Shown: positions 23,944-34,215, counted from the first letter of the stretch. The stretch is 64,000 bases of DNA from Paraburkholderia dioscoreae (GCF_902459535.1 NZ_LR699555.1:124001-188000), one strand, 5' to 3'. The notes: generated by a model from the sequence alone, not told the origin. Numbers and translations are program-made.

Positions 23944-25863
23944 CTACTTGTCCGCTTCCGCAAGCGCGCCATCGAAGAAGGCGTTGACCGCCTTGTAACG
24001 TCGCGCGCTGTCCCCTTTTGTATAGATCGTGGTCGTGCCAAGGCTGGCGTGGCCGAGGTTCACCTGGACGTCTCGTACATCCGCTCCGCTGTCGAGCGTG
24101 TGGTTCACGTGCGTATGGCGCAGCCAGTGCGTACTGGCCTTTTTCAGGTCGTCGGCCGAGCCGGGGTAGGTGGCCTCGAGCTGGTCGGCCGCGCGCTTGA
24201 AAATCCGCTTGAACAGCCGCGCAACCGCGTCAGGAGTCAGAGGCTGGCCGGTCTGCAGATGCGCAATCAGCGGGGTCTCTTTCGGGCACTTGCCGAGGGG
24301 CGGCTCGCGCCGGGCCTGCAGCGTACGTTCCAGTTCCGCCATCAGCCTGACCGGCATCGGCACGTGCCGCTTGCGGCGCCCCTTACCGTGGACTTTCAGC
24401 TCCCACGCATCGGCCAGCGCGCCGTCCAGCGCGGTCCGGGACAGATCTCCAGTGGTTGCCCTGGCCAGTTCCGCGCGACGCAGGCCGGTCGCATAGGCAA
24501 ACAGTAGGATGAAGTGGTCGCGTTGCTCCTCCCGCGTGTACGTCACGCGCGTTGTCGTCTGCAGCACGTACTTCCATTGGGCGTGCGTGAGCGTACGCCC
24601 GGTTGCATCGATTTCGTCAATGTCGTCCGACTTCGGCAGGCCGTGGAACGGGTTGCTGGCCAGATACCGCTCTCCGACCAGCCAGCTGCACATCGAGCGC
24701 AGGACCTTGCGCGCGATCTCGCGGCTGCGATCGCTCAGGGCTTTTCCGGTGAACGGCCGCCAGGCCGGCTCGAAACGCTCGACGCGACGATTGCCAACCC
24801 AGCGCTCCGCTGGCTGCGGATCCTTCAGGAAAACCTCGATGTACTCGCTGCAATCCAGCGTATTGAGTGACGACAGCGGTTTGCGTTTTTCCACGACCGC
24901 CCACAGCAGCAGGCGTTCGGCCTCGCGCCGGTAAGCCCGGGCCGTATCCGGGCTGCGGGCGCCGCGCACGTTCACCCACGCGGCGATCGCAGCGAGATCC
25001 GTAGCCAGCTCGGCCTGGTGCGCGGGAACGGGTGCGCGGTTCAGGCCGCGGGAGCCGTCGAGTTCGGCCGATACGCGCAGGGCTTCCATCGGCACGACGT
25101 CCGGCACCGTGCCCGCGATCGGCGGTCGGGAGAGCGCGGGGTGACCGGCGTGCAGCTGCCGGCGGGGCGTGGTGGCCAGCGGCGAGAGCACCTGACCGAG
25201 AGAGCTGGCGTGTAGCGACAGCCAGTCCAGGATGCGCTGCGCGCCCTTCGGACCGAGTTTCGGCACCTCCATGTGCCAGCGGTTACGGCGTCGGCCAATC
25301 AGGGCCAGCAGATCGGCCAGCGTTGAGAGGCCGGCAGCCCGCAGCCTGCCGGCGACGACCGGCTCGAACCAGCCGTCGAGCGGGTGGTCCGGACGCGGAT
25401 CCTGAACCAGCGCCTTTTCCATGCGGGCGAGCGCCGTGGCCTGGCGCTGCCGCAACCGGGCATTGCGGGCAATCCGCCGGTCCATGCGCGGGGTGGCTTC
25501 CGGCGGGTAGTCGGCCAGGTACAGGTCGAGCAGCTCGGCTTCGCTGTAGACGTGGTCCGGGTCAACGCGATCGCGGTACACGTCAAGCGTCGGTACGTCG
25601 TCGGTGCCGTGCAGCTCGGCGAGCGGGATGCTGCCCGGTTTCAGGCGCAGCAGGTGCGCCGCCTCGATATCGCGCGCGCGTCGCGCGGCGACGGCCAGCG
25701 TGTCGCGCAGCGTGGCGATCAGCCGGCGTGTCACGCGCACGTCGGTGCCCGGCTCACCATAGGCGGTGTGCAGACCCTCGATCGTCGCGCCCTCAAGGTA
25801 GCCGCGGTACAGCGCGAAGTGCTGCCGCGTGAGCCGGCGCACAGCCGGCCTGACCGGCGTCAT
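23944..25863 (-). CDS. Large tyrosine recombinase with DUF3701-type N terminus (639 aa)
   Basis: Start ATG 25861-25863 overlaps the stop of the upstream gene (ATGA). The N-terminal 240 residues fit the DUF3701-type extension of large Burkholderia integrases (TRQHFALYRGYLEG, then a helix-hairpin-helix-like KLGPKGAQRILDWL). Residues about 310-420 are the SAM-like core-binding domain. The catalytic domain shows Arg in YATGLRRAELARA, the Lys region in VHGKGRRKRHVPMP, HWLRHTHVNH (His-x2-Arg box), GHASLGTTTIYT with the nucleophile Tyr. All catalytic residues are present. It probably resolves multimers or mobilises a block; no att site was identified. Confidence 0.88.
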   Translation of the reverse strand: MTPVRPAVRRLTRQHFALYRGYLEGATIEGLHTAYGEPGTDVRVTRRLIATLRDTLAVAARRARDIEAAHLLRLKPGSIPLAELHGTDDVPTLDVYRDRVDPDHVYSEAELLDLYLADYPPEATPRMDRRIARNARLRQRQATALARMEKALVQDPRPDHPLDGWFEPVVAGRLRAAGLSTLADLLALIGRRRNRWHMEVPKLGPKGAQRILDWLSLHASSLGQVLSPLATTPRRQLHAGHPALSRPPIAGTVPDVVPMEALRVSAELDGSRGLNRAPVPAHQAELATDLAAIAAWVNVRGARSPDTARAYRREAERLLLWAVVEKRKPLSSLNTLDCSEYIEVFLKDPQPAERWVGNRRVERFEPAWRPFTGKALSDRSREIARKVLRSMCSWLVGERYLASNPFHGLPKSDDIDEIDATGRTLTHAQWKYVLQTTTRVTYTREEQRDHFILLFAYATGLRRAELARATTGDLSRTALDGALADAWELKVHGKGRRKRHVPMPVRLMAELERTLQARREPPLGKCPKETPLIAHLQTGQPLTPDAVARLFKRIFKRAADQLEATYPGSADDLKKASTHWLRHTHVNHTLDSGADVRDVQVNLGHASLGTTTIYTKGDSARRYKAVNAFFDGALAEADK

Positions 25864-26690
25864 GCGGAATCCGCCCGCTGTGCCGGTGCGACCGGTGCGG
25901 CCGGCGGTGTCAGGGTCGCAGTCAGGCGCTCCATCAACGCTGGCAGCACTTGGCACAGGCGGATACGGCTGTCCAGCTCCTCACGATAGAGCTTGAGCTT
26001 GGCCTCGTCGAAGTGCCCCCCGAGATGGAAAACCCTGGCTCCATGGAGTTCGACCCGGTGGGTGATCGTCGTGGTGCCGCAGTGGCTGAACGCGTTGTAG
26101 TGCTTCTTCGCGCGGCGCAGCTGTGCGACCGCGTCGGCGGTCACGCCCAGCTTGACGGCGTTCAGTCCCAGCTGGCCGACCGCCCGATATCCCTGCGTCC
26201 GCTCGTCTTCGTCCCAGACCTTCTCCCAGTAGCGCGCCATGACCGGCGGCTGCTTTGACTTGGTGTCGATGATCAGCAGCTCGTCGGTTGAGCACAGGAT
26301 GGACATGGCGATGCCCTCGACGACCTGCCGCATCAGGTTGCCCGCGGCAGGCAGCTTGCCGGTTAGCAGCAGCTTGGTTGAGATCACGAGGTCATCGAGC
26401 ACGCCAAACACGAAAGCCCCGACGAGCAAATTGCGCTTCGTCTCCACACGGGTGGCCGCTTCGTTGAGCGGACCCATCAGGCGGAAGCAGGTGGCCAGCG
26501 CCTCGCATAGGTCGAGCAGCGGCTGGCCCAAGTGCTCGGCGAACCTGTCCTTCGGCCAGCGCTCGTCACTGAACAGCTCCTGCATCAGGGCTTTGGGGTC
26601 GGTCGGGTCGATGGTTGGCGGTGGCATCAGGGGCGCTCGAGCCGGAGACGGGTTGATGGGGTTGCCCGCAACCCCTTGCGGGACGGGCAT
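25860..26690 (-). CDS. Unknown protein coupled to the recombinase (276 aa)
   Basis: The frame is open to 26909 but the first 73 residues look like shadow sequence; ATG 26688-26690 is chosen, with ATG 26625-26627 as alternative. Neither has a strong ribosome-binding sequence. The protein is helical, with a central segment resembling DUF5677-type proteins (hydrophobic helices, then KHYNAFSHCG and a His-rich strand). The function is unknown. The ATGA overlap with the recombinase suggests it is an accessory factor or at least co-transferred. Confidence 0.65.
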   Translation of the reverse strand: MPVPQGVAGNPINPSPARAPLMPPPTIDPTDPKALMQELFSDERWPKDRFAEHLGQPLLDLCEALATCFRLMGPLNEAATRVETKRNLLVGAFVFGVLDDLVISTKLLLTGKLPAAGNLMRQVVEGIAMSILCSTDELLIIDTKSKQPPVMARYWEKVWDEDERTQGYRAVGQLGLNAVKLGVTADAVAQLRRAKKHYNAFSHCGTTTITHRVELHGARVFHLGGHFDEAKLKLYREELDSRIRLCQVLPALMERLTATLTPPAAPVAPAQRADSA

Positions 26691-27055
26691 TTCAACGAAG
26701 GGTAACGGAGCGCGCGAAATCTGCCAACAAAAAACAGCACTCCCGCTAACTCCAGTTATCAGATGTGATTGTTTTCGGATGGGAGCAAGAAACGTTTTTT
26801 CGGACGGCCCGCCGGTGCGCCGGCGCATGGCAGCGACCGGCGCGCATTTGCGGGCCGCGGTCGCTCCGACGACGAAGAAAAGTCTGGTTGCACGATCGCG
26901 AAACAGCACCCGTGATTACTTCCGTTATCAACGGTGCGGTTTCTCGAAAGGCACGCTTCGCCGTCCGTGCCTATTTCCACTGGTGAAAATGGCGGACGGG
27001 CGCGTTCACGCGCGCCTAAGCTGAAAGAACAGAAAGCGGCCAGTGGGGAGCGCCC
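26691..27055. other. Intergenic region with no recognised gene
   Basis: 365 bases between divergent genes. It is GC-rich, and short frames on both strands lack ribosome-binding sequences and family features. CACTGGTGAAAATGGC near 26978 recurs approximately as CAGCAGTGAAAATGGC near 27897, after the next gene, so gene 27056-27862 is flanked by a short imperfect direct repeat. A GGGGAG ribosome-binding site for 27056 lies at the right end. Confidence 0.4.
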
Positions 27056-27862
27056 ATGAAAAAGCGAAGTTTGCGTGGGGGCTGGAAAATCGCGGTGATC
27101 GTCACTGCCATCGCGGTTTGCGGATGCCTGCTATTGGCAGTTCTCTGGACTAGAAGCCCTCAGTCCGGTGTCCCGCCGGCCGACGCTCCGATCTCAGGCT
27201 CGGTCGACAAACTCGATGCCCAAATAGGATCTCCGGCTGAGCACCCCGACATTAGGCAGCTAGACCAAATGCATTTGTTTGCTGCAGTGGATGAGGTACT
27301 GGCGGCGCTGCCGAAAGCCCCGATGGCGTTCAACACGCCTCCGCCTATGAACATCGACGCCGCCGCTGCCAAAGTCGAGTTGCGCGTCGGTCCAAGGCAG
27401 TCGCCTGCGGAACTGGTCAAGTCGATCACCGCTCCCGGCGAGGTTCAGGTGCATGAGGTGCAGATCGCCAACCGGATGAAGGCAAGTCTGTTTGGCGACC
27501 CAGAGGGGCTGACGATCACCCCCCTGTCACCGGCTTCGCAGTTGGTCAGCCGAACGACCCCGTCCATCTGGGTCTGGTCGGTCAAGCCCCGCAAAGCGGG
27601 TCAATACCGCGTCCACGTTGAACTGGAAGCCGAGGTAAAGATTGACGGCGAGGACACGCCCCGCCTGATCGACGTGTTCGACGGAACCATCGCCGTGACC
27701 ATCACCGGCCCTCAGCGCGTCGAGCATTTCGCCAAAGACAACTGGCAGTGGCTCTGGACCGCCTTGCTCGTGCCGGCTGGCGGCTGGTGGTGGAAGCGGC
27801 GCGAGAAGAAGCCCGAGGACACGAAGCCGGACGACGGACCGAAGATCATCCTGCCGAAGTAG
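27056..27862 (+). CDS. Bitopic membrane protein with periplasmic domain (268 aa)
   Basis: Starts at ATG 27056 after GGGGAGCGCCC. One membrane segment spans residues about 11-31. The middle 190 residues are predicted extracytoplasmic and beta-rich (repeated V-x-V strands around residues 175-215). A second membrane helix at about 225-245 (WQWLWTALLVPAGGWWW) is followed by a Lys/Glu/Asp-rich cytoplasmic tail. No family is recognised. It is a stand-alone gene between the recombinase block and the defence block and could be cargo of either. Confidence 0.7.
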   Translation: MKKRSLRGGWKIAVIVTAIAVCGCLLLAVLWTRSPQSGVPPADAPISGSVDKLDAQIGSPAEHPDIRQLDQMHLFAAVDEVLAALPKAPMAFNTPPPMNIDAAAAKVELRVGPRQSPAELVKSITAPGEVQVHEVQIANRMKASLFGDPEGLTITPLSPASQLVSRTTPSIWVWSVKPRKAGQYRVHVELEAEVKIDGEDTPRLIDVFDGTIAVTITGPQRVEHFAKDNWQWLWTALLVPAGGWWWKRREKKPEDTKPDDGPKIILPK

Positions 27863-28620
27863 GGTGGTGGGAGGCGCAGCACCGCTGGGGGGATTTTCAG
27901 CAGTGAAAATGGCCGATCGCCAGGCGGTCATGCGCGCGACTCCAGCGAGGCCGCGACCCAATCCGCCATGAATGTTTCTAGGCACGCCGTAAACGCGTGA
28001 TCGCGGGCCAGGTCTTGCCATGCGTTGCACGGTACGCGCGCCAGCGGTGCCTTTTCGTACGTCGCGCTGGCTGTACTTCAGCGGCACGTCAGATCAACGT
28101 GACAAATGCGTCAGACTAGAGTCGGTTCTGGCATTGTTCGCGTGTTCGGCGCCTGCGCACCTGACTGGTCAGTCCTTGTGGGACAAGGATATGCACGGAC
28201 CTGGAGACCTATCTGCAAACCCCGGCCGTAACGGAATTGTTCGCAAGTTGCGGAACGGATTTCGGGGCGCTGGCAAGGAGAACCTGAGCCTCTGCGCCGT
28301 TGGTCAGCTAAGTGCCGACCACTCGCCGCGCGCGGGCAGCGGTCCGGGAAAGCGCACAAACCCTGCGCTCAGTAATCCAGCCGAGCGTTTTCACCGGACG
28401 CCAAACCATTGACTTTGTTCATTGTGCGATGCGGCTAACGTACACTTTCGTCCGAATTCTGCGTTCACCCCATTTGGTCATCCTGCGGACAAATCCGTGA
28501 ATTGGCATCGTTTGTTCGCGCAATTTCGAGCCAGGGTGGCAACGATGTTTCGCTAGAATCGCAGCATCTTTAGGTTCGACACCTAGAATCAGACAAATAG
28601 AGTGGAGCGGAACGGAAGTA
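27863..28620. other. Intergenic region with a possible decayed gene end
   Basis: 758 bases without a supported gene. On the minus strand a stretch from about 28065 to the stop at 27928-27930 reads as a plausible C-terminal fragment (PCNAWQDLARDHAFTACLE and onward) but has no start, suggesting a broken gene. The rest (28070-28560) shows no motif I can name. Confidence 0.35.
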
Positions 28621-29038
28621 ATGATTGGACGGAACCTGCGCGAAGAATTTCGGCGAAAGCGCCTCAAATGGACCGCCATCGACTACGACTCCAAGTACTG
28701 CGCCGACGAGCTCATCCGCCGGCGCAGCGCAGGTGGCATTGATCGCCTGTCGCAATCATTGGCCAATACCAGCCTTGATCTGTCCCCGAATCGGATCGAG
28801 GCCGATCTGTTCGAACCTCCCAATCCGCTGGAAATCCGCTGCAGCAGGGGGCGTCCTGGCCGACGCCTCGGCAAGACCATCGAAGCGGCGCTGGTGCAGT
28901 GCCAATACTGGACCGAGCGGTCCAGGCGGTGCTCATCGATCAACTCCTTCGTCGGGTTGGCTGATGTTCGCCACGAACTACGATTTGACGATCGAATGGA
29001 AAGTCTTCGGAAATGATGAGCGCTCTACACGCGAATAA
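28621..29038 (+). pseudogene. Decayed N-terminal fragment of an SNF2-type helicase
   Basis: Frame one opens MIGRNLREEFRRKR and continues with an IDYDSKYCADELIRRR segment and LSPNRIEADLF, matching the N terminus of a class of SNF2 helicases in which a GVLADEVGLGKTIEAALV Walker A region follows. Here GGVLAD appears in the next frame and RLGKTIEAALVQCQYW returns in the first, consistent with a loss of about seven bases between Asp and Leu plus another shift upstream. The similarity then fades into unrelated codons. The motif order identifies it; it is not a copy of the intact SNF2 gene at 34212. It may be a relic of an earlier defence locus at this site. Confidence 0.65.
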
Positions 29039-29052
29039 ACCAGGGGTACCGC

Positions 29053-32000
29053 ATGCACGTTCTTGAGACACATGGGCAAATCATTTCCGACTATGCGAGC
29101 TACATCCGTAGCTTCCTGAACATTGAGGATCCGAAGATCCTCGCTGAAGTCGAATCGAAGCTTTCGGACGGACGATTGTGGCCAGAGCCGCTGCTCCAGT
29201 TCAATCCCGCCTTTCAGATGGTCGGCAGTGTTGCAGAGCAAGCGGCAAAGGGTGCATTCCATCCTGCCTTGTCCGACATCTTCAAGGACTACTCTTTGTA
29301 CAAGCATCAGCTCGATGCCATTGAACTCGGTAGCAAGGGTAAGGACTTCATCGTTACCTCTGGAACTGGATCTGGCAAATCGCTGACCTACATCGGATCG
29401 ATATTCCACGATCTTCTAGAGCGGCCAAGCGAAAACGGGGTGTGCGCTGTTGTCGTCTACCCGATGAATGCGCTCATCAATTCGCAATTCGAGGAATTCA
29501 AGCGTTACGAGCAAAACTATATAAAGAGTACTGGCAGGCCGTTCCCGATTTCGTTTGGTCAATATACCGGCCAGGAAAACGAGAACACGCGCAGCGCGAT
29601 GCGTGATCACCCGCCACAGGTTCTGCTCACAAACTACATGATGCTGGAGCTGCTGCTGACCCGCACTGCCGAGAGGCCAATCCGGGACGGCATCTACGCC
29701 AACCTGCGATTTCTGGTCTTCGATGAACTCCACACCTATCGCGGCCGGCAAGGTGCGGATGTCGCGATGCTCATTCGCCGAATTCAGGCGCAATGTGAAC
29801 GTCGCGCCGTGTGCATTGGCACCTCGGCAACGATGGCATCAGGCGGCAGCGTCTCGAGCCAGAAGAGTCGCATTGCCGCGGTCGCTACCCAGCTTTTTGG
29901 CCGCCCGTTCGAACCTTCACAAATCATCGGTGAGTCGCTTGCACGATCACTTGCCCCAAGTGGAGACGTACCGGACAGCAAGCAGCTTGCTCAAGCCATC
30001 GCCCGGTCGCTAGATGTTGACGCACCGCTTGCCTCATTGAAAAGTCACCCGTTGGCCGTCTGGCTAGAGAACAGAGTAGCGCTGGCTGAGGTTGGTGCCG
30101 ATTTGGTTCGAGGTCAGCCGAGGCGAATTTCGGAAGTTGTCGACGAGCTGGTACGCGACGCGGGCGTGTCACGGCCGGAAGCGGCATCGGCGGTGAGCTC
30201 GCTCCTGCAGTGGATCAGCAACGTCAACGAGAGACTGCAAGCCGATGGACAGCGCTACACGGTGCTTCCGTTCAAGTTGCATCAGTTCATTTCTCAGACG
30301 GGTTCGGTCTACACAACACTTGATCAGGACGAGCATCGCTTCATCACGTTGGAGCCGGGTGTCTACAAGGTCGACGAGAAGGAAAAGAAGCCGATCTATC
30401 CGAACGTCTTTAGCCGTATCAGTGGGCATGCCTTCATCTGTGTCACGCGGGTTGGCGATCGGCTTGAACCAAGGGAGTTCCGAGAATCGTCGGAGGACGA
30501 CGAGGGGGCAAGTGATGGATACTTGATCGTCGGCGACGACGTCTGGGACGAACACGATGACCTGGCCTTCTTGCCAGACTCCTGGCTGAACCGGAACAAA
30601 ACTGCACCCGATACGCGCAAACGCGCGCAGTTTCCCGTTCGATTGGGCTTCGATGAAACAGGTCGCTGCTCGGAAACAGAGCCGCTTCGGTGGTGGGGAT
30701 GGTTCATGAGGGCCCCACTGCTATTCGATCCCACCGCTGGTGTGTTCTACGACACCAAAACGAACGAAGGCACGAAGCTCACCAAGCTGGGCAGCGAGGG
30801 GCGCAGCACGTCTACCACGATAACGACGTTCTCGATTCTCAACAGGCTCAGCGATGCTGGGTATGCCGTCCGCGATCAGAAGCTGATCAGTTTCACTGAC
30901 AACCGGCAGGACGCCGCACTGCAAGCGGGTCACTTCAACGACTTCGTCGAAGTGATTCGTCTGCGAGCTGGTATTTACCAGGCTTTGTCGCGAGCCGGAG
31001 AAAGCGGCCTCACCTTCGAGCGTTTGGGGTTAGCGGTCTTCGACGCGCTCGGACTCCCGTTCGTTGAGTACGCCAATAAAAAAGAGGAGCCAGAGCTCGC
31101 TCACGTCCGGCGAAGCTATGAGGAGGCCTTTCAGACGTATCTGTTGTACCGCGCATTGGCAGATTTGCGCCGGAGTTGGCGAATCGTGCTCCCGAATCTT
31201 GAGCAATGCGCGCTACTCAGCATCGGGTACGCAGACCTTCCCGAGGTTGCCGACAACGACAAGTACTGGGACAAGGTACCCGTGCTGGACGCACTTTCAC
31301 AGGAGGATCGAGCGGCATTCATAGCGACGATCCTCGACTTCTTCCGCCTCGAATATGCAGTCCACAGTGAAAACTATCTGACGCAAGCCAAGATCCGCGA
31401 GAACGAGAAGCTGTTTCGCGAGCGGCTTCGAGCGCCGTGGACACTCGACCCGAACGAAAACATCCGTGACCCGTTCTACATGCGTCTGGAGACGTTGCAT
31501 CGCGGTGCAAAGGTGTCATCCAAGAGCATGGGCCCCGCCAGCGGCCTAGGTAAATTTATCAAGCTGTTCATCAAACAACAGAGCATTGACGTCGATCTCC
31601 GCGGCGATCACTACAGGGACTTCATCCGGCTTCTGATGCAGAAACTGGAAGGTGCGGACTACCTTGTTTCGCAGGCTGCCAAGGGAGAGACGAACGAAAA
31701 TGTGCCGCTATACCGCTTGCGGATCGAAAAGCTCATCTGGCGGGTCGGCGATTTGAAGACGGTCAAGGCTGATCTCATCAAGCGGCGCAGCTATAAGGGC
31801 CAGGCGCCACAGCCGAATCTGTTCTTCCAGGACCTTTATCAGCGTAACTTCGCTCGCGCAAAGCGGCTTCGCGCTGAAGACCATACAGGTCAGCTCGGCG
31901 TCGACGAGCGCCGCGACCGGGAAGATCGGTTCCGAGCCGACTGGTATCTGGATCAAAACCAGAAGCTGCTGGACGATTCACGCATTCGGAGCCAATCGAT

Positions 32001-34215
32001 CAGCGCGTTGTACTGCTCGCCAACGATGGAGCTTGGGATCGATATTGGTGGTCTGAGCGTCGTCCACCTTCGTAATGCGCCACCGAACCCTGCCAACTAC
32101 GCTCAACGTGCCGGGCGCGCTGGCCGCGGAGGGCAGGGGGCGCTGATCTTCACGTACTGTTCGACTTACTCACCGCATGATCGTCACTATTTCCAGCATC
32201 AGCAGGATCTGGTGGCTGGCGCTGTTCAGCCGCCGCGGCTTGACCTCGCAAATCGCGAACTGCTTCAGACGCACCTCAATGCCTTGGCAATTTCTGAGGT
32301 AGGTCTTCCAGGGCTCGAAAACCATGCTGGCAATCGCCCCTCGGTCACCCGCTTTATCGACGAAGAGCGGCGCGAATTGCCGCTGCTCCCTTCGATGTAT
32401 GCCGGCCTGGAGCTTGGTCCCGCCACTCGTGATCGCCTGCGTGCGACGTTTCAGCGCGCCATTAAGGACATCTCTGCCGATCTGGAAGCGCGGGCCGGCC
32501 ATTGGTTTAACGACACTTGGATCGAACAAACACTGACCGGCCTTGCTGCGCATCTGGACAAGTCTATTGACCGTTGGCGGGCGCTTTACCGCTCCGCGCG
32601 AACGACGCTGGACAGAGCGACCCAAAAGATCCAGAGCGGCACGCTTGGTCTCAGCAGCGACGAGTACCGAAAGTACAAGCGCAGCCAGGATCAGGCCACT
32701 CGCCAGTTGGATCTCCTGCGCAACCAGGGCGGCGGCTCCTCGGAGCTTTCTGAGTTCTACCCGTACCGATACCTGGCTTCCGAGGGTTTTCTGCCGGGCT
32801 ACAACTTCACGCGCCTGCCGATCCGTGTATTCCTTCCTACTACGGACACGTCCGGTGAATTCATCTCGCGTCCGCGGTCTATTGCACTGAGAGAATTTGG
32901 CCCGCTCAACATCATCTATCACCGCGGCCGAAAGTACCGCGTTTCACAACTGGTTGTGCAGGACGCGGACTCGGTGCTCATCGAAGCGAAGGTCAGCACG
33001 AAGGCAGGCTATTTCCTGACGGGCGAGCAACTGCAACTCGAACATTGTCCATTCTCGGGCGTGAGCCTGTCAGACAACGCTAACAAAATCCATCTCCATC
33101 ACCTTATGGAGATGGCCGAGTCGCGCGCCGAGGAGGTGGACCGAATTTCGTGCGAGGAAGAGGAGCGCACCTCCCGTGGTTTCGCAATTCAAACCTACTT
33201 TAGCATCGACGGTGGCAACACAGACCGCGTCAAGCGGGCAGCGATCAAGGCTAATGGTGAACCGTTGCTGAACCTCATCTACGTTCCTGCGGCGCGTCTC
33301 GTGCATGTCAACGAAAAATGGCGCGCTCAGCAGGCAGATGGGTTTCCGATTGGCCTGACTACAGGCGAGTGGCGCAGCTCAATGCCCGAAGATGAGGCAC
33401 AAAGTCGGGAAGAGTTTCGACGTGTCAAGCTCTGGACATCTAACCTGGCGGACGCTCTTTACATCGTTCCGATTCAGCCTCTTGGCCTGGAGTCGGATGG
33501 TGTGATTACGCTTCAGTACGCGCTCAAACGGGCCATTGAACAGGTCTTTCAAGTCGAGTCAAGCGAGATCGGTGTTATTGCCATCGGCGAACCCAAGGCG
33601 CCGAATATCCTGCTCTATGAGGCTGCCGAAGGCAGCCTCGGCATACTTTCACGTTTCGTTGAAGACGTGAGTGCCTTCCAGACCGTAGTTAGCCTCGCTA
33701 GAGACCTATGCCGTTTTGACGACCCCAAGTACCTGGGTCCGGCGTCCTATGACGATCTGCTGAGTTATTACAACCAGCGCGATCATCAGATCATCGACCG
33801 CCACCTCATTAAGGATGCCCTGTCCAAGCTCGCTGCCTGCACCCTCGAGATTCAGGCCAATTCAGGATACGGCAGCTACGAAGAGCACTATCAGAGCATG
33901 CTGAAGCACTTGGATCCGAGCTCGTCGACCGAGCGCAAATTCATCGAGCATTTGTATAGCCATGGCCTGCGCCTGCCCGATGCGGCGCAGAAGCGGGTCG
34001 ATGGTATCTATGTGCAACCTGACTTCCACTACGAGCCGCGCGTCTGGATTTTTTGCGATGGCACCCCTCACGACGACCCCACTGTTCAGGCCGACGATGC
34101 CGCCAAGCGGCAGGCCATCCTGTCCAAAGGGGACGAGGTCTGGGTCTACCACTACAAGGACGACCTTGCCGCCAAAGTGGCGGCTCGGCCCGACATTTTC
34201 AGGAAGGTCCGATGA
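29053..34215 (+). CDS. DEAD/DEAH helicase with MZB/DUF1998-like and C-terminal nuclease-like domains (1720 aa)
   Basis: First gene of the defence operon. Helicase motifs: LYKHQLDAI (82-90), Walker A SGTGSGKS (103-110), PMNAL, DELH (224-227), SAT (258-260), and motif VI as QRAGRAGR about 1020 residues in. A long middle insertion separates the two helicase lobes. Near the C terminus an EAAEGSLGILSRF segment resembles the DUF1998/MZB region of DruE and DrmB-type proteins. The last 65 residues (from Pro1656) contain PDF, then FCDGTPHDD and AAKRQAIL, resembling Vsr/DUF559 PD-(D/E)xK nucleases. Probably an ATP-driven DNA translocase with cleavage activity; nuclease activity is inferred. Its stop overlaps the next start (ATGA). 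Confidence 0.85.
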   Translation: MHVLETHGQIISDYASYIRSFLNIEDPKILAEVESKLSDGRLWPEPLLQFNPAFQMVGSVAEQAAKGAFHPALSDIFKDYSLYKHQLDAIELGSKGKDFIVTSGTGSGKSLTYIGSIFHDLLERPSENGVCAVVVYPMNALINSQFEEFKRYEQNYIKSTGRPFPISFGQYTGQENENTRSAMRDHPPQVLLTNYMMLELLLTRTAERPIRDGIYANLRFLVFDELHTYRGRQGADVAMLIRRIQAQCERRAVCIGTSATMASGGSVSSQKSRIAAVATQLFGRPFEPSQIIGESLARSLAPSGDVPDSKQLAQAIARSLDVDAPLASLKSHPLAVWLENRVALAEVGADLVRGQPRRISEVVDELVRDAGVSRPEAASAVSSLLQWISNVNERLQADGQRYTVLPFKLHQFISQTGSVYTTLDQDEHRFITLEPGVYKVDEKEKKPIYPNVFSRISGHAFICVTRVGDRLEPREFRESSEDDEGASDGYLIVGDDVWDEHDDLAFLPDSWLNRNKTAPDTRKRAQFPVRLGFDETGRCSETEPLRWWGWFMRAPLLFDPTAGVFYDTKTNEGTKLTKLGSEGRSTSTTITTFSILNRLSDAGYAVRDQKLISFTDNRQDAALQAGHFNDFVEVIRLRAGIYQALSRAGESGLTFERLGLAVFDALGLPFVEYANKKEEPELAHVRRSYEEAFQTYLLYRALADLRRSWRIVLPNLEQCALLSIGYADLPEVADNDKYWDKVPVLDALSQEDRAAFIATILDFFRLEYAVHSENYLTQAKIRENEKLFRERLRAPWTLDPNENIRDPFYMRLETLHRGAKVSSKSMGPASGLGKFIKLFIKQQSIDVDLRGDHYRDFIRLLMQKLEGADYLVSQAAKGETNENVPLYRLRIEKLIWRVGDLKTVKADLIKRRSYKGQAPQPNLFFQDLYQRNFARAKRLRAEDHTGQLGVDERRDREDRFRADWYLDQNQKLLDDSRIRSQSISALYCSPTMELGIDIGGLSVVHLRNAPPNPANYAQRAGRAGRGGQGALIFTYCSTYSPHDRHYFQHQQDLVAGAVQPPRLDLANRELLQTHLNALAISEVGLPGLENHAGNRPSVTRFIDEERRELPLLPSMYAGLELGPATRDRLRATFQRAIKDISADLEARAGHWFNDTWIEQTLTGLAAHLDKSIDRWRALYRSARTTLDRATQKIQSGTLGLSSDEYRKYKRSQDQATRQLDLLRNQGGGSSELSEFYPYRYLASEGFLPGYNFTRLPIRVFLPTTDTSGEFISRPRSIALREFGPLNIIYHRGRKYRVSQLVVQDADSVLIEAKVSTKAGYFLTGEQLQLEHCPFSGVSLSDNANKIHLHHLMEMAESRAEEVDRISCEEEERTSRGFAIQTYFSIDGGNTDRVKRAAIKANGEPLLNLIYVPAARLVHVNEKWRAQQADGFPIGLTTGEWRSSMPEDEAQSREEFRRVKLWTSNLADALYIVPIQPLGLESDGVITLQYALKRAIEQVFQVESSEIGVIAIGEPKAPNILLYEAAEGSLGILSRFVEDVSAFQTVVSLARDLCRFDDPKYLGPASYDDLLSYYNQRDHQIIDRHLIKDALSKLAACTLEIQANSGYGSYEEHYQSMLKHLDPSSSTERKFIEHLYSHGLRLPDAAQKRVDGIYVQPDFHYEPRVWIFCDGTPHDDPTVQADDAAKRQAILSKGDEVWVYHYKDDLAAKVAARPDIFRKVR

